A stretch of 64,000 nucleotides of DNA, taken from positions 46,744 through 110,743 of the forward strand of contig NZ_AWTC01000010.1 in the NCBI RefSeq assembly GCF_000497245.1, given 5' to 3'. This document shows, in pieces, positions 45,869 through 56,886 of the stretch. This stretch comes from Sporolactobacillus laevolacticus DSM 442. GTDB lineage: Bacteria > Bacillota > Bacilli > Bacillales > Sporolactobacillaceae. Within the stretch, counting starts at the first letter, position 1. Every line of letters starts with the position of its first letter. Under the pieces are notes generated by a model. The model worked only from the letters and a program-made list of their open reading frames with translations. It had not been told where the DNA came from and searched no databases. Position numbers and translations under genes: made by a program.

Positions 45869-47374
45869 TTATTGAGAATGATCTTCCCATTGTTTCTCAA
45901 GGGCAACTGATAATTCTTGTATATGTTTGCGCAAACGATACAGTGTGGTACCGGCCTGAGTTGCGATTGTCTTTTGAGCAACCGGCTCGTCGAATTCTTT
46001 CTTCCATAAATAGATCAGTGCAGCAGCCCACCCACTGATGTCCGTTTCGTCATCTTGAGCAAATGAATCAACAACCGACCAAAAGCTGTAGAGTTCCGGA
46101 TGTTTCATTGTTTCCTTCGGTCCGCCGGCTAATTTCTCGACTTCACTCATGATCTGAATGCCGAGATCACGCTTGCCGGTATCCATTTCGTGAAGCATTC
46201 GCCGCGCAATCCGGATAATCTCTACATTTGTGCCGCTTTTTGCGACATCCTGAATTAATGTTCGGTATTGGTTTCGTTCCGCATAAAAAAGTGAAAAGAT
46301 TTGAAACGCCTTCATATCTTCCCACACTTCTTTATTAATTAAATCCTTGACCATGAAATTTTCTCCGGCACCCGGCTCGAACATCATGTCCTGGATCTTA
46401 CTGTATTTAAAAGGATGAAAAGGTTTATCACTGAAATAGCCTACTCTTCTCCAGCTCTGTTTCGCACCCTCTTCATTACCGCAATGATAGGCGGAAAGCG
46501 CCATCCAGAAATGAAAGACCTGATCCTGGTGAGCGCCGCGTTTTTCAGCGATGCGCAGCCATCGATACGCTTTTTGGTAGTCCCCGATAAATAAATATGT
46601 TGACCCCAGTTTGCCGCAATGTTCGGCATATAATGGAAAAATCAAATCGAGACGATCCACAACAGACTGCAAATCTTTCTCATTTTCAAGCTGGTAGTAA
46701 AATGTGGCAAGGTTGCATAACGCGTGAATATTACCAGGATCTTTTTCAAGCACCCGATTTACTGTCTCAAGCGCATAACCCGTCTCCTCCAATGAGAAGT
46801 ACGCAATGGAAAGATTGTTTTGTGCCGCCAGAAAATCCGGTTCGTCCTCAATGACTTGCTTAAAAAAATGAATAGCCTCATCGAAATGGCCATGCTCAAG
46901 CGCAAGCCGACCGCGCTCATGCACGGTCACATACTCTGACTCCTCTTCCTCCAGTTCCTTCATTTCCGAAGTCAGCATTTGATATAGTTCCTGGGCCTCG
47001 CGCTTAAAGGTTCCGTTCGGTTCAAGCGTAAGATAAGTCTGAATTCCATCAAGCGCCTCTTCAAATTCACCAAGATACGCATAGTTGTTGGCAATAAAGA
47101 AATAACAATCGGTCAGCTTTGAGTCTAGTTCATAAACCACTTTTTTCAATAAGCGGATTGACGATTCATAGTGTTCCAGCTCAGACAAAATTTCTGCCTG
47201 CTGGCATAAGTATTCCACTTCATTAGGTTTGAATTTGATTGCGCGATCCAAATACTTGCTCGCACGTTCAAGATCGCCTTTCTGAAAAAAGGCCATCCCC
47301 TTCTGATAAAAAAAGTCGCTGTCACAGTGAAATGCGATGACTCGCGCTTTTTTTGTACAGTCTCTCTCCTCCAT
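45869..47374 (-). CDS. TPR-repeat protein (YvcD-like)
   Basis: Cytoplasmic protein of about 501 residues built of tetratricopeptide repeats (FYQKGMAFFQKGDLERASKYLDRAIKFKP and at least five more copies up to about residue 330). The C-terminal helical region (KKEFDEPVAQKTIATQAGTT) looks like a helix-turn-helix, reminiscent of Psr/TPR regulators. ATG at 47374 is preferred because GGGGG precedes it and a -10-like TATACT (47419-47424) lies upstream. A longer start would overlap that promoter. Function is unknown; the position beside trxB is conserved. Confidence 0.8.
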   Translation of the reverse strand: MEERDCTKKARVIAFHCDSDFFYQKGMAFFQKGDLERASKYLDRAIKFKPNEVEYLCQQAEILSELEHYESSIRLLKKVVYELDSKLTDCYFFIANNYAYLGEFEEALDGIQTYLTLEPNGTFKREAQELYQMLTSEMKELEEEESEYVTVHERGRLALEHGHFDEAIHFFKQVIEDEPDFLAAQNNLSIAYFSLEETGYALETVNRVLEKDPGNIHALCNLATFYYQLENEKDLQSVVDRLDLIFPLYAEHCGKLGSTYLFIGDYQKAYRWLRIAEKRGAHQDQVFHFWMALSAYHCGNEEGAKQSWRRVGYFSDKPFHPFKYSKIQDMMFEPGAGENFMVKDLINKEVWEDMKAFQIFSLFYAERNQYRTLIQDVAKSGTNVEIIRIARRMLHEMDTGKRDLGIQIMSEVEKLAGGPKETMKHPELYSFWSVVDSFAQDDETDISGWAAALIYLWKKEFDEPVAQKTIATQAGTTLYRLRKHIQELSVALEKQWEDHSQ

Positions 47375-47618
47375 AAAATCATTGAGCCCCCGTGCATCTT
47401 TTTCATCATACTGTGTTAAGTATATCATAGATAAGTCTCGCAATATCAAAAACCGCGAACATCGTTACAGTTCGGAAGTTGATCGTTCATGTTGCGTTTT
47501 CAGATAAGTTAATGTGGAAGCAATGCTGTGCGAAACGCTCATTAACGGTTGCGCGTGCATAAATCCTGCCGCGCTGCGCAATTCACAAGTTGATCGTTTA
47601 TAATTTCCTAGACAATCA
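47375..47618. other. Non-coding gap between TPR gene and ppaX
   Basis: The only structure noted beyond the TPR promoter is a direct repeat, AAGTTGATCGTT, at 47477-47488 and 47587-47598 (110 bp apart). No gene is evident. Confidence 0.4.
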
Positions 47619-47659
47619 AAAAACATCCGCCAACGAAAAACCGTTACCGGATGTTTAAC
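47619..47659 (-). terminator. Rho-independent terminator of hprK-lgt-ppaX
   Basis: AAACATCCG (47621-47629) pairs with CGGATGTTT (47648-47656); an inner helix AACG/CGTT extends it. A T-run follows on the minus strand. Confidence 0.85.
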
Positions 47660-47682
47660 ATGAACTTTTTCTAATATGCGAT

Positions 47683-48333
47683 TTATAATTTTACATCTGC
47701 CGTACGGACAATTCCAAGCAAATCATTCATGCTGTTGAGCAGATAATCGGGATTCAGTCGTTCGAGCATCGAGCGACCTTTGAGTGACCAACCGACAGCA
47801 GCGGTGAGGACATGTGCGTTTTCACCGGCAAGGATATCCGCAGGGCTGTCACCGACCATAATCGTTGAATCCTTCTGCGCTGATAATGCGCTCATCGCTT
47901 TTTCGACAGGTTCAGGATCAGGTTTCAGCCGTGTTACATCATCACTCGTTACGACGGTTTCAAAGAAATCCGACATATGCATCAGATTTAGACCTCGTTC
48001 AACCATATCCCGCTTTTTTGTTGATACAACACCAAGAGCACAACCTTCTGCTTTCAGTTCAATCAGTGTTTCTCTTACTTGGGGAAATTCCTTGACGAGC
48101 TTGTCATGATAACGACTGTTGTGTTCTCGATACACTGCAACCATCTCATGAGTCAGTTTACGGCTGACACTTCCAAAGCTCTCTTCAAGTGACTCCCCTA
48201 TGAATGGGATCAGATCTTCTCTCGTGAATTTGCCTGGAAAATAGCGATCAAGTGTATATTGAAAGGAAGTCAAAATCAAATTATTCGTATCAATCAATGT
48301 TCCATCTAAATCAAACAGTACTGTGTGAATCAA
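47683..48333 (-). CDS. ppaX: Pyrophosphatase PpaX (HAD family)
   Basis: Haloacid-dehalogenase phosphatase that hydrolyses the pyrophosphate released by HPr-Ser-P phosphorolysis. The 216-residue protein has motif I FDLDGTLIDT, the GVVSTK motif II, Lys in RLKPDPEP and motif III VGDSPADI. Start is TTG at 48333 with GGAGG 8 nt before. Last of the conserved hprK-lgt-ppaX operon, which supports PpaX over other HAD phosphatases such as Gph. Confidence 0.93.
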   Translation of the reverse strand: MIHTVLFDLDGTLIDTNNLILTSFQYTLDRYFPGKFTREDLIPFIGESLEESFGSVSRKLTHEMVAVYREHNSRYHDKLVKEFPQVRETLIELKAEGCALGVVSTKKRDMVERGLNLMHMSDFFETVVTSDDVTRLKPDPEPVEKAMSALSAQKDSTIMVGDSPADILAGENAHVLTAAVGWSLKGRSMLERLNPDYLLNSMNDLLGIVRTADVKL

Positions 48334-48403
48334 AAGGTAATCCTCCCATTTAAAAAGCTAAAAATCGCCGCAACGTGGTAAAGAGACGGCGGCGATGCTT
48401 ATT

Positions 48404-49225
48404 TCAGTGTTGTGTTTGTTCACCATAATGCGGACGGTTTTTCTGAAAAATACGCCAGTAAGCGATCAATACAATGCCGACTATGATTAACACCACGGCC
48501 AGCCATTGCGATACACGGAGCGGTCCGAGCATCAAGCTGTCGGTACGCAGTCCTTCAATATAGCTGCGCCCGATTGCATACCAAACGACATAGGTCATAA
48601 ACAGTTCGCCACTTTTCAATCGTACCACGCGCCTGATGACCAATAGCAAAATGAATCCGATAATGTTCCAGACTGATTCATAGAGGAAAGTTGGAATATA
48701 ATATGTGCCGTTAATCAGCATCTGATTCACGATAAAATCCGGGAGATGCATATGTTCCAACGCCGCTCTTGTCGTCGGGCCGCCATGCGCTTCCTGGTTG
48801 ATAAAATTCCCCCAGCGGCCAATTGCTTGACCGAGAATCACACTTGGCGCCGCCACATCGGCAACCTTCCAAAATGAAAGATGACGTAACTTGCAATAAA
48901 CGATCGTCGTCAATACTGCACCGATGAGCGCGCCATAAATGGCAATCCCACCATTCCAAACGGCAATGATTTCGCCAGGATGTTTTGAATAATAGCCCCA
49001 TTCAAAAGCAACATAATAGATTCGGGCGGAGATCACTGCAATAGGCGCAGCGTATAGGATTAAATCTGTAAATGTATCCGCGGGTAGCTTGAGGCGCCTT
49101 CCTTCGCGCATCGCAAGAAGCAAGCCAAGCAATGCCCCCGATGCAATAATAATGCCATACCAATAAATATGAATTGAGCCTAATTGAAATGCGACCCGAT
49201 TGATTGGCTCGATCGTTTGAACCAT
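48404..49225 (-). CDS. lgt: Prolipoprotein diacylglyceryl transferase
   Basis: Membrane enzyme that adds diacylglycerol to the lipobox cysteine of prolipoproteins. The 273 residues have about seven hydrophobic helices, [12 protein letters not shown], the signature [13 protein letters not shown] and [11 protein letters not shown] at 49225 follows GGGGTGA. It lies between hprK (40 bp) and ppaX (70 bp). Confidence 0.97.
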   Translation of the reverse strand: MVQTIEPINRVAFQLGSIHIYWYGIIIASGALLGLLLAMREGRRLKLPADTFTDLILYAAPIAVISARIYYVAFEWGYYSKHPGEIIAVWNGGIAIYGALIGAVLTTIVYCKLRHLSFWKVADVAAPSVILGQAIGRWGNFINQEAHGGPTTRAALEHMHLPDFIVNQMLINGTYYIPTFLYESVWNIIGFILLLVIRRVVRLKSGELFMTYVVWYAIGRSYIEGLRTDSLMLGPLRVSQWLAVVLIIVGIVLIAYWRIFQKNRPHYGEQTQH

Positions 49226-49264
49226 TAATTTTTCACCCCTAAGTCTCTTAGTTGCCTAGTCTGA

Positions 49265-50185
49265 TTAACGATCATGCAGCGAATCATTCAATCGATCGGC
49301 AAACTGCTGCGCCGCATGATACCCCATATTTTTCAAACGATAATTCATCGCTGCGACTTCAATAATGACTGCCAAATTTCGGCCTGGCCGAACAGGCAGC
49401 ACCAGACGAGGTATTTCCGTGTCAATCAACTTGATTTTTTCTTCATCTAGGCCAAGCCGATCATACACCTTGCTTTGATCCCAAAGTTCCAGATGAATCA
49501 CCATGGAAACTGTTTTATAGTTGCGAACAGCGCCTGCGCCAAACAGCGTCATTACATTGATGATGCCGAGGCCGCGGATCTCCAGCAGATGCTGAATAAG
49601 TTCAGGGGCACTACCGACGAGTTCAGACTCGCCCTCTTGGCGTATTTCGACCGAATCGTCAGCCACAAGTCGATGCCCTCGTTTGACCAATTCAAGCGCG
49701 GTTTCGCTTTTACCAACGCCGCTATCTCCGGTAATCAGGACGCCAACCCCGTATACATCAACAAGGACGCCATGGACAGCCGTCATAGGTGCAAGACGGG
49801 ACTCTAAATAATTCGTAATCATACTGCTCAATCTAGTCGTCTGCATCTTCGATTGAAGCACCGGCACATTACGTTTGTTCGATGAAATAATAAACTCCTG
49901 CGGTACTTCGATCCCTCGCGAGATGACAATGCAAGGTGTCTGTGCGGTGCAAAGCTGCGACGTTCTTTTATACCGTTCATCCATGCTCAGTTCATTAAAG
50001 AAGGAAAGCTCGGTACGACCAAGCAGCTGCAAACGCCTTCGGGGATAGTATGTAAAATAGCCTGCAATTTCCAATCCCGGTCGTGAAATATCGCTGACAA
50101 TGATTTCACGATCCAGCCCTTCATTGCCGCTGACCAATTTTAAATCGAAATGCTCGATTAATTCGCTTACACGCACTCTGTTCAT
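49265..50185 (-). CDS. hprK: HPr kinase/phosphorylase
   Basis: Sensor of carbon status that phosphorylates HPr and Crh on Ser46 and removes the phosphate by phosphorolysis. The 306-residue protein has the P-loop GDSGVGKSE (about residues 154-162), the LVADDSVEI strand, the [10 protein letters not shown] motif and the K3 loop [20 protein letters not shown] at 50185; the ribosome site is weak (GGTGG about 14 nt upstream). Partners encoded in this window are crh and ppaX. Confidence 0.97.
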   Translation of the reverse strand: MNRVRVSELIEHFDLKLVSGNEGLDREIIVSDISRPGLEIAGYFTYYPRRRLQLLGRTELSFFNELSMDERYKRTSQLCTAQTPCIVISRGIEVPQEFIISSNKRNVPVLQSKMQTTRLSSMITNYLESRLAPMTAVHGVLVDVYGVGVLITGDSGVGKSETALELVKRGHRLVADDSVEIRQEGESELVGSAPELIQHLLEIRGLGIINVMTLFGAGAVRNYKTVSMVIHLELWDQSKVYDRLGLDEEKIKLIDTEIPRLVLPVRPGRNLAVIIEVAAMNYRLKNMGYHAAQQFADRLNDSLHDR

Positions 50186-50485
50186 AAGAAAGTTGTGCCA
50201 CCGGAATATCTCCGTTTTCTTTCTTCATCGCGTACCTGATCAAATCAGGATGACTTGCGCTCCGAAAGCATAAAATCCGCCCGGCAAGGCGTACATGCCT
50301 GCGAGAGAGTATTATCCTCCATTTCTTTCTATTATTACGACGGTCTGTCAGTCCGCCGCTCTCACAGGTTTATTCATGAAATCGGGTTTGGTCTCCCGAT
50401 TAATTGTCACATTTTCTTCATTTTACCATATATTCTTTCCAATACTATTTAATACGTGTAAAAATAAGGCTATGTTAAACCTCAA
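50186..50485. other. Gap upstream of hprK
   Basis: No gene or convincing promoter recognised between the hprK start and the dispersed repeat that begins at 50486. Confidence 0.4.
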
Positions 50486-50646
50486 TGTTGATTTTACTCT
50501 TCAATTGATTGAAGCGGAAGGTGCGAGACTCCTGCGGGACCGTACCCGTTGATTGCGAGCCAGGTGAGACCCCGCAGCGAGGTACCCGAGCGAGGAGGCT
50601 CACGGATCGCCCCGCGGAAAGCGAGCGCATGGAGCGTAAATCAACA
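50486..50646. repeat. Dispersed Bacillales palindromic repeat (MITE-like)
   Basis: A GC-rich, non-coding unit of about 161 bp bounded by near-inverted ends: TGTTGATTTTACTC at 50486 and GAGCGTAAATCAACA at 50632-50646. The interior has GCGAGACTCCTGCGGGA, GAGACCCCGCAGCGAG and GGAGGCTCACGGATCG, which fold into long stems (CTGCGGG with CCCGCAG). From memory, copies of this pattern are scattered through many Bacillus-group genomes. No target-site duplication is obvious. It separates hprK from the small membrane-protein gene. Confidence 0.75.
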
Positions 50647-50662
50647 GGTAAGTTCAACAATG

Positions 50663-50692
50663 CAAAAAAAAACGGCGCAATCAGTCGCGCCG
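50663..50692 (-). terminator. Terminator overlapping the end of the small membrane-protein gene
   Basis: CGGCGC (50673-50678) pairs with GCGCCG (50687-50692), followed on the minus strand by nine Ts. The stem includes the last coding triplets and stop of the 50681-51067 gene. Confidence 0.8.
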
Positions 50693-51067
50693 CAATGGTT
50701 TGATAATAAAATTATTAATGATCAACTGGCAAATCGCCATGATAATTGCCACAATCAACGCGCTGCCGAAACCATCCAGCTGGAACGCCGGACCCATGAT
50801 TGCCGAAGTCAAAAGCAGCAACAAAGCATTAATCACAAAGATAAAGAATCCCAGTGTCAGAACAGTCGCTGGAAGCGACAGCAAAATGAGCACCGGACGG
50901 ATAAAGAGATTAAGAAATGATAGAATAAGGCTGGCCACAAAGGCAGCGCCAATGCCGGAAAGGTGTACCATTGTATGCAAATAGCCGGCAAGTGTCATTA
51001 AGATCACCATATTGATGATGATATTAAGTAAGCTCTTGGCAACCCAGTTTTTAAACAAATACGTCAC
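50681..51067 (-). CDS. Phage holin family 4 / YvlD-type membrane protein
   Basis: Small membrane protein of 128 residues with four hydrophobic helices and the family signature SLILSFLNLFIRPVLILLSLP (holin superfamily IV, as in YvlD). The basic tail IIKPLRRD is in the cytoplasm by the positive-inside rule. It overlaps the PspC-domain gene by 4 bp, the yvlC-yvlD arrangement linked to cell-envelope stress in B. subtilis. There is no sign of a phage. Precise function is unknown. Confidence 0.88.
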   Translation of the reverse strand: MTYLFKNWVAKSLLNIIINMVILMTLAGYLHTMVHLSGIGAAFVASLILSFLNLFIRPVLILLSLPATVLTLGFFIFVINALLLLLTSAIMGPAFQLDGFGSALIVAIIMAICQLIINNFIIKPLRRD

Positions 51068-51258
51068 ACTCTCTGTTCAGGAATAATGAAATAAGCAAAA
51101 ATATAGCCAATCAGGCATGGAAAGATGGCGGTCACAAGTGCAAGTACAACAAAACCCAGCCTGACCACTGTTGGATCAATATTAAAGTACTCACCGATAC
51201 CACCGAGTATGCCCGCTAGCACTTTGTTTTCATTTGACCGAAACAGTCTTTTTTGCAT
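51064..51258 (-). CDS. PspC-domain protein (YvlC-like)
   Basis: 64-residue PspC-domain protein. The N-terminal motif KVLAGILGGIGEYFNIDPTVVRL is followed by one hydrophobic hairpin (VLALVTAIFPCLIGYIFAYFIIP). ATG at 51258 follows an AGGAGGG-like site. It is translationally coupled (4 bp) to the holin-like gene. It is probably part of an envelope-stress response, by analogy with Psp/Lia systems. Confidence 0.9.
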   Translation of the reverse strand: MQKRLFRSNENKVLAGILGGIGEYFNIDPTVVRLGFVVLALVTAIFPCLIGYIFAYFIIPEQRV

Positions 51259-51377
51259 AACAATCCCTCCTGCCCTTTTTATCTTATTACACTATACCCT
51301 TTCACCATACCAATTAACAAGCAAAGTTGGGCAAATAATCTGTGTCGTTCAGAGGACTCCCAGCGTCTTTAAATGGC

Positions 51378-54257
51378 TTATGCTTTTTCCGCAACCTGTT
51401 GCTGTTCCTGCAAATGGAGCGCCATCCGTTCTCGGTCACGTTCCAAAATCGGTTTGAGATACTTTCCAGTATATGAGGCTTTCGTTTCAGCCACTTTCTC
51501 CGGTGTACCTGTTACAACGATTGTCCCGCCGCCGTTTCCACCTTCCGGACCAAGATCTATCAAATAATCGGCACACTTAATCACATCAAGATTGTGTTCA
51601 ATAATCAGCACACTGTCGCCGCTGTCGACAAGCGCCTGCAACACAACTAGCAATCGCGATATATCATCCATATGGAGACCTGTTGTTGGTTCGTCTAGAA
51701 TGTATAGCGCACGCCCTTTCGTTCTGCGATAAAGCTGAGAGGCGAGTTTGACACGCTGTGCCTCGCCGCCGGACAGGGTTGTGGCGGGCTGTCCAAGTCG
51801 AATATAACCTAAGCCGACATCAAACAGCGGTTCCAGTCTGCGTTTAATGCGCGGAACATTTTTAAAGAACTCCATGCCTTCTTCAACCGTCATGTCCAAA
51901 ACATCAGCTATAGTTTTCCCTTTATACGTCACATCGAGCGTTTCACGATTGTAACGTTTGCCATGGCAGACTTCGCAAGGAACATATACATCCGGCAGGA
52001 AATGCATTTCAATCTTGATAATGCCGTCCCCGCTGCACGCTTCGCAACGGCCGCCTTTAACATTAAAACTAAAACGTCCCTTCTTGTAGCCGCGCACTTT
52101 TGCTTCGTTCGTTGCAGCAAATACCTCTCGAATCATATCAAAGACACCGGTGTATGTGGCCGGATTAGAACGTGGTGTGCGTCCAATTGGCGCCTGGTCA
52201 ATCTGAATCACACGATCTAGTTCTTTAATGCCTTTAATTTGTTTATATTCACCGGGTACATCGCGACGTCCGTGAAGTTTCTGGGCAAGCGCTTTGAACA
52301 GCACTTCATTGACGAGTGTACTTTTTCCTGATCCGGAAACACCGGTGACCACAGTCATGACGCCAAGTGGAAAACTGACACTAACGTTCTTCAAATTGTT
52401 CGCTGCTGCACCGACAACTTTGATCTCCCTTTTCGTCACTTTTCGACGTGCCAACGGAATCGAGATGAATTTTCGTCCGGACAAATACTGCCCCGTCAGT
52501 GAATTCGGATTATGCATAATTTCTTCAGGAGAACCTTGAGCCGTAATTGTGCCGCCATGTTCACCGGCACCTGGACCAACATCAATGATATAATCTGAAG
52601 CAAGCATGGTGTCTTCATCATGTTCCACGACAATTAGTGTGTTACCCAGATCCCTCATACCGAGCAGAGAATGGATCAGTCGGTCGTTATCCCGTTGGTG
52701 AAGACCAATTGAAGGTTCGTCTAAAATATATAAAACACCCATCAGCTGTGACCCGATTTGTGTCGCCAGACGGATACGTTGCGCCTCACCGCCGGATAGG
52801 GTTCCTGCCGCACGGCTCATCGTGAGGTAATCGAGTCCTACATCAATTAGAAACTGTGTCCGCTGCCTGATTTCACGAAGAATCAGGCGCGCAATGGTCT
52901 GCTCTTTCTCCGTCAACTCGAGATCATTGAAGAAGCTAAGCATTTCCTTGATCGGCATTGCCGTTATTTCGCTGATGTGCTTTTCGCCGATCTTCACCGC
53001 GAGTGCTTCTTCGCGCAGTCGGTGGCCGTGACAAGTCGGGCACGGCTTCTGCATCATGTATTCCGACATTTGTTCACGGATATAGTCAGAACTTGTCTCT
53101 CGATACCTGCGGCCGATGTTAGAAATCACACCTTCAAAATACATGTCCTTATCCCGGACATCACCGAATTCATTTTCATAATGGAAATGAATTCGTTCGG
53201 TCCCTGATCCGTAGAGAACCAGCTGCAGTTTGTCCTTTGGAAGCTTGGAAACCGGGACATTCATATCGATGCCGAAATGAGCACAAGCTGCTTTAAGCAG
53301 TTGCGGATAATACTGCGAACTGGTCGGTTCCCAGGCAACAATGGCACCGTCTGCAAGCGACTTCGATTGGTCGGGAATGACAAGATCGGGATCTACTTCC
53401 ATGCGTGACCCTAATCCGTCGCAAGCCGGGCAGGCGCCGAACGGACTATTGAATGAGAACAGTCTCGGTTCCAATTCGCCGATTGAAAAACCGCAGTACG
53501 GACAGGAATGCTGTTCTGAGAAAAGCAATTCTTCACCGCCGATCACATCGACAACAACACGTCCATCCGTCAGTTTAGTCGCCGCTTCAAGCGAGTCGGC
53601 CAAACGGCCTTCAATGCCTGACTTTACAACGATTCGGTCAATGACAACATCAATGTTATGCTTTTTATTTTTTTCCAGCTTTATTTCTTCAGCTACCTCG
53701 CGCATCTCTCCGTCCACGCGGACTCGGACATACCCTTTTTTCTTTATATCTTCAAGTACTTTTACATGGGTCCCTTTTCTTCCGGAAATCAGCGGTGCAA
53801 GAATCTGCAGCTTCGTTCGCTCCGGATAAGCTAAGATGCGATCGACCATCTGTTCAATCGTCTGTGAAGTGATTTCAATGCCGTGCGTTGGACAAAACGG
53901 ATGACCGATCCGGGCGAAAAGCAATCGCATATAATCATAGATTTCGGTCACTGTTCCGACAGTGGAACGCGGATTATGACTCGTTGTCTTTTGATCAATA
54001 GAAATCGCGGGTGACAGTCCTTCAATTGCATCCACATCCGGCTTATTCGATTGGCCGAGGAACTGGCGGGCGTAAGCGGATAGCGACTCGACATAGCGAC
54101 GTTGTCCTTCCGCATAGATGGTATCGAAGGCCAGCGAAGATTTCCCTGATCCGGAAAGTCCGGTGACAACGACCATCTTATCACGCGGGATGGTGACACT
54201 GACATTCTTTAGATTGTGTTCACGTGCGCCTTTGACAACAATATTTTCAAGTACCAT
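51378..54257 (-). CDS. uvrA: Excinuclease ABC subunit A
   Basis: Damage-recognition ATPase of nucleotide excision repair. The 959-residue protein has two ABC modules: Walker [10 protein letters not shown] and GVSGSGKST, two LSGGEAQR signatures, and LDEPSIGLH and LDEPTTGLH Walker B segments. Zinc-finger pairs are seen at CPYCGFS...CPACDG and CEACSGDG...[11 protein letters not shown] at 54257 has GGAGGG upstream and lies 7 bp after uvrB. A LexA box precedes uvrB. Confidence 0.98.
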   Translation of the reverse strand: MVLENIVVKGAREHNLKNVSVTIPRDKMVVVTGLSGSGKSSLAFDTIYAEGQRRYVESLSAYARQFLGQSNKPDVDAIEGLSPAISIDQKTTSHNPRSTVGTVTEIYDYMRLLFARIGHPFCPTHGIEITSQTIEQMVDRILAYPERTKLQILAPLISGRKGTHVKVLEDIKKKGYVRVRVDGEMREVAEEIKLEKNKKHNIDVVIDRIVVKSGIEGRLADSLEAATKLTDGRVVVDVIGGEELLFSEQHSCPYCGFSIGELEPRLFSFNSPFGACPACDGLGSRMEVDPDLVIPDQSKSLADGAIVAWEPTSSQYYPQLLKAACAHFGIDMNVPVSKLPKDKLQLVLYGSGTERIHFHYENEFGDVRDKDMYFEGVISNIGRRYRETSSDYIREQMSEYMMQKPCPTCHGHRLREEALAVKIGEKHISEITAMPIKEMLSFFNDLELTEKEQTIARLILREIRQRTQFLIDVGLDYLTMSRAAGTLSGGEAQRIRLATQIGSQLMGVLYILDEPSIGLHQRDNDRLIHSLLGMRDLGNTLIVVEHDEDTMLASDYIIDVGPGAGEHGGTITAQGSPEEIMHNPNSLTGQYLSGRKFISIPLARRKVTKREIKVVGAAANNLKNVSVSFPLGVMTVVTGVSGSGKSTLVNEVLFKALAQKLHGRRDVPGEYKQIKGIKELDRVIQIDQAPIGRTPRSNPATYTGVFDMIREVFAATNEAKVRGYKKGRFSFNVKGGRCEACSGDGIIKIEMHFLPDVYVPCEVCHGKRYNRETLDVTYKGKTIADVLDMTVEEGMEFFKNVPRIKRRLEPLFDVGLGYIRLGQPATTLSGGEAQRVKLASQLYRRTKGRALYILDEPTTGLHMDDISRLLVVLQALVDSGDSVLIIEHNLDVIKCADYLIDLGPEGGNGGGTIVVTGTPEKVAETKASYTGKYLKPILERDRERMALHLQEQQQVAEKA

Positions 54258-54264
54258 ATGCGAG

Positions 54265-56235
54265 TTATCCCTCCGCCTTCAATTCAAAGAGTGCATCTCT
54301 CAGCTCTGCGGCACGCTCGAAGTCGAGTGATTTTGCCGCTTCTTTCATTTCTTTTTCGATACTGAGGATTGCTTTGTTTCGTTCGCTCTTCGTCAATTTT
54401 TGCTTCTTCTTTTTGCCTGAATCGTTTTGTTTTTCTACCTCATAAGTGGCCTTGATCAATTCTGGAATGGCTTTTTGTATCGTCTGCGGCGTAACATGAT
54501 GTTCTTCATTAAATGTTTTCTGGATCTCGCGCCGACGCGCCGTCTCATCCATTGCCATACGCATCGAATCAGTGATTCGATCGGCATATAGAATCACGCG
54601 CCCTTCAGCATTTCGCGCCGCACGGCCAATCGTCTGAATCAATGAGCGTTCAGAGCGCAGGAAGCCTTCCTTGTCCGCATCCAAGATTGCAACTAGGGAA
54701 ACTTCAGGAATGTCCAAGCCTTCACGCAGCAAGTTAATGCCGACCAGCACATCAAACTCCCCGCGTCGCAGATTTCGTATAATTTCGATACGTTCCAGTG
54801 TTTTGATTTCTGAATGCAAATAGTTGACTTTGATGCCCATGCCTTTTAGGTATTCTGTCAGGTTTTCCGCCATTTTCTTCGTCAGCGTTGTCACCAGCAC
54901 ACGCTCATGTTTCTTAATTCGAATGTTGATTTCATCATAGAGGTCGTCGATCTGCCCTTTGATCGGGCGGATTTCAATTTCCGGATCCAGCAAGCCGGTC
55001 GGACGGATGATCTGTTCGATCGGTTTTCCCGAATGTTCCAGTTCATAGTCTGCCGGAGTCGCTGAGACATAGACAATCTGATTGATTCGTTCTTCGAATT
55101 CTTCAAATTTGAGCGGACGGTTATCCTTCGCCGAAGGCAAGCGGAAGCCATGATCGACAAGTACATTTTTACGCGCTTGGTCGCCGTTATACATCGCCCG
55201 AACCTGCGGGAGTGTCGCGTGCGATTCATCGACCATGATTAAGAAGTCTTTCGGAAAATAATCCATTAGTGTATAAGGCGATTCTCCAGGATTACGGAAG
55301 GTCAGGTGGCGGGAATAATTTTCGATTCCCGAGCAGAAGCCGACTTCTTCCATCATTTCAAGATCATAACGTGTCCGCTGTTCGAGCCGCTGTGCTTCTA
55401 ACAGTTTGCCATTTTCATTGAGCACTTTCAGTCGATCCTCAAGCTCTTTCTGAATGTTGACGATCGCCCGTTTCATTTTCTCTTGCCCGGTAACGAAGTG
55501 GGATGCCGGGTAAATCGCAACGTGGTCGCGTTCCCCGACAATTTCGCCGGTCATCGGATCCATTTCCGTAAGCCGTTCAATTTCATCGCCGAAAAACTCG
55601 ACCCGAATACAGTGGTCGTCACGCGATGCTGGAAAAATCTCAACCACATCACCGCGTACACGAAACGTACCGCGGGTAAAATTGATGTCATTTCGCGAGT
55701 ACTGGATGTCGACCAGCTGACGCAGCATCGCGTCCCTTTCTTTTTCCATTCCGGGCCTGAGCGACAGCACAAGTGATCCGTACTCTTCAGGCGAACCTAA
55801 GCCATAGATGCAGGACACACTGGCGACAATGATTACATCTCGGCGTTCAAAAAGCGAGCTTGTCGCTGAGTGACGCAACTTGTCAATTTCATCATTAATA
55901 CTTGAATCTTTCTCAATATAGGTATCCGTCTGCGGAATATAGGCCTCAGGCTGATAGTAATCGTAATAGCTGACAAAGTATTCAACTGCATTATTAGGGA
56001 AAAATTCCTTGAACTCGTTGTACAACTGTCCGGCCAGCGTTTTGTTGTGCGCGATGACCAGCGTCGGTTTTTTCACGCGCGCAATCACGTTCGACATCGT
56101 GAACGTTTTACCTGTACCGGTCGCGCCAAGCAGCGTCTGGTGTTTCTCGCCGCTTTCTATACCTTTGACCAGCTCATCAATCGCTTCCGGCTGATCGCCT
56201 TGCGGTTTAAAATGGGACGCAAGCTGAAAATCCAT
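54265..56235 (-). CDS. uvrB: Excinuclease ABC subunit B
   Basis: Helicase-like damage-verification subunit of nucleotide excision repair. The 656 residues contain Walker [11 protein letters not shown], the beta-hairpin region ([21 protein letters not shown]), DESHATLPQ, the helicase motif QTIGRAARN and a C-terminal UVR domain ([21 protein letters not shown]). The ATG at 56235 is preferred over a TTG at 56250, since GGAGG is 8 nt before it. Operon with uvrA. Confidence 0.98.
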   Translation of the reverse strand: MDFQLASHFKPQGDQPEAIDELVKGIESGEKHQTLLGATGTGKTFTMSNVIARVKKPTLVIAHNKTLAGQLYNEFKEFFPNNAVEYFVSYYDYYQPEAYIPQTDTYIEKDSSINDEIDKLRHSATSSLFERRDVIIVASVSCIYGLGSPEEYGSLVLSLRPGMEKERDAMLRQLVDIQYSRNDINFTRGTFRVRGDVVEIFPASRDDHCIRVEFFGDEIERLTEMDPMTGEIVGERDHVAIYPASHFVTGQEKMKRAIVNIQKELEDRLKVLNENGKLLEAQRLEQRTRYDLEMMEEVGFCSGIENYSRHLTFRNPGESPYTLMDYFPKDFLIMVDESHATLPQVRAMYNGDQARKNVLVDHGFRLPSAKDNRPLKFEEFEERINQIVYVSATPADYELEHSGKPIEQIIRPTGLLDPEIEIRPIKGQIDDLYDEINIRIKKHERVLVTTLTKKMAENLTEYLKGMGIKVNYLHSEIKTLERIEIIRNLRRGEFDVLVGINLLREGLDIPEVSLVAILDADKEGFLRSERSLIQTIGRAARNAEGRVILYADRITDSMRMAMDETARRREIQKTFNEEHHVTPQTIQKAIPELIKATYEVEKQNDSGKKKKQKLTKSERNKAILSIEKEMKEAAKSLDFERAAELRDALFELKAEG

Positions 56236-56321
56236 GTTGTTATCCTCCAATCCTTGAATTTGTTCATTTTTTTTATCAATTTAGTGCATTATTTGTCCAA
56301 ATGGGGAAAAATCTTTCTTAA

Positions 56322-56373
56322 AGTATAGCATACATATAAGGGAAAATGACAGTGAAATACGAACGGATATTCC
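56322..56373 (-). promoter_or_regulatory. uvrBA promoter region with LexA box
   Basis: CGAACGGATATTCC (56360-56373) fits the Gram-positive SOS box CGAACRNRYGTTYC at 13 of 14 positions. A TATACT -10 (56322-56327, minus strand) lies downstream of it. The match implies DNA-damage induction. Confidence 0.65.
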
Positions 56374-56466
56374 CAATATTTTTCATTACTTTTTTATGCT
56401 TGATGCGCTCACGAAGTCTCCGTGAACAAGATAGCCATGAATTTTATTCTCTATAAGCCTATAAAA

Positions 56467-56507
56467 ATAAAAAACTCCCATGGCAGACCCGCCACAGAAG
56501 TTTCAAG
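56467..56507 (-). terminator. Terminator of the AbrB-family gene
   Basis: AAACTTCTGTGGC pairs with GCCATGGGAGTTT, with two mismatches, over the loop GGGTCT, followed on the minus strand by Ts. It begins 16 bp after the stop. Confidence 0.7.
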
Positions 56508-56522
56508 TGTGTTCAAACAAGC

Positions 56523-56813
56523 TTACGAATTAATATCTTCACCAATATATTTTTCAATTTCATCGACAATTCCCTTCGCCGCTTTGCGACTGAGAATCAG
56601 TTTACCATTGGCCAGCACAAGATTATCCGGAGATACTTCATTGGTGATCTGGCAGGCCATGCTCGGAACGTACTTTTTGAAAATAATGCGGTCATCTTCA
56701 GTGAAGATTTCGAGCGGATCGCCTTCTTTAATCTCCATCGTCCTTCTTAACTCAATCGGAATCACGACACGTCCCAGCTCATCAACTTTACGTACGATAC
56801 CTGTTGATTTCAT
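56523..56813 (-). CDS. AbrB/Abh-family transition-state regulator
   Basis: Global DNA-binding regulator of about 96 residues. The N-terminal swapped-hairpin beta-barrel is diagnostic: MKSTGIVRKVDELGRVVIPIE, then LRRTMEIKEGDPLEIF. The C-terminal half (ANGKLILSRKAAKGIVDEIEKYIGE) is the multimerisation domain of AbrB/Abh, absent in SpoVT. ATG at 56813 follows a GGAGGAA site. AbrB and Abh cannot be separated by eye. A -10 TATAAT is at 56881-56886 (minus). Confidence 0.92.
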   Translation of the reverse strand: MKSTGIVRKVDELGRVVIPIELRRTMEIKEGDPLEIFTEDDRIIFKKYVPSMACQITNEVSPDNLVLANGKLILSRKAAKGIVDEIEKYIGEDINS

Positions 56814-56886
56814 TGTTCCTGTGTTCCTCCTCTCCATCTTGTCTAAGCTCATACAGTGCAGACAGATCTAAATTACATAAATTATA

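Noticed and set aside
50681..51067. Phage holin from a prophage
   Set aside because: No phage genes nearby; the coupling with a PspC-domain gene fits the chromosomal yvlC-yvlD pair.
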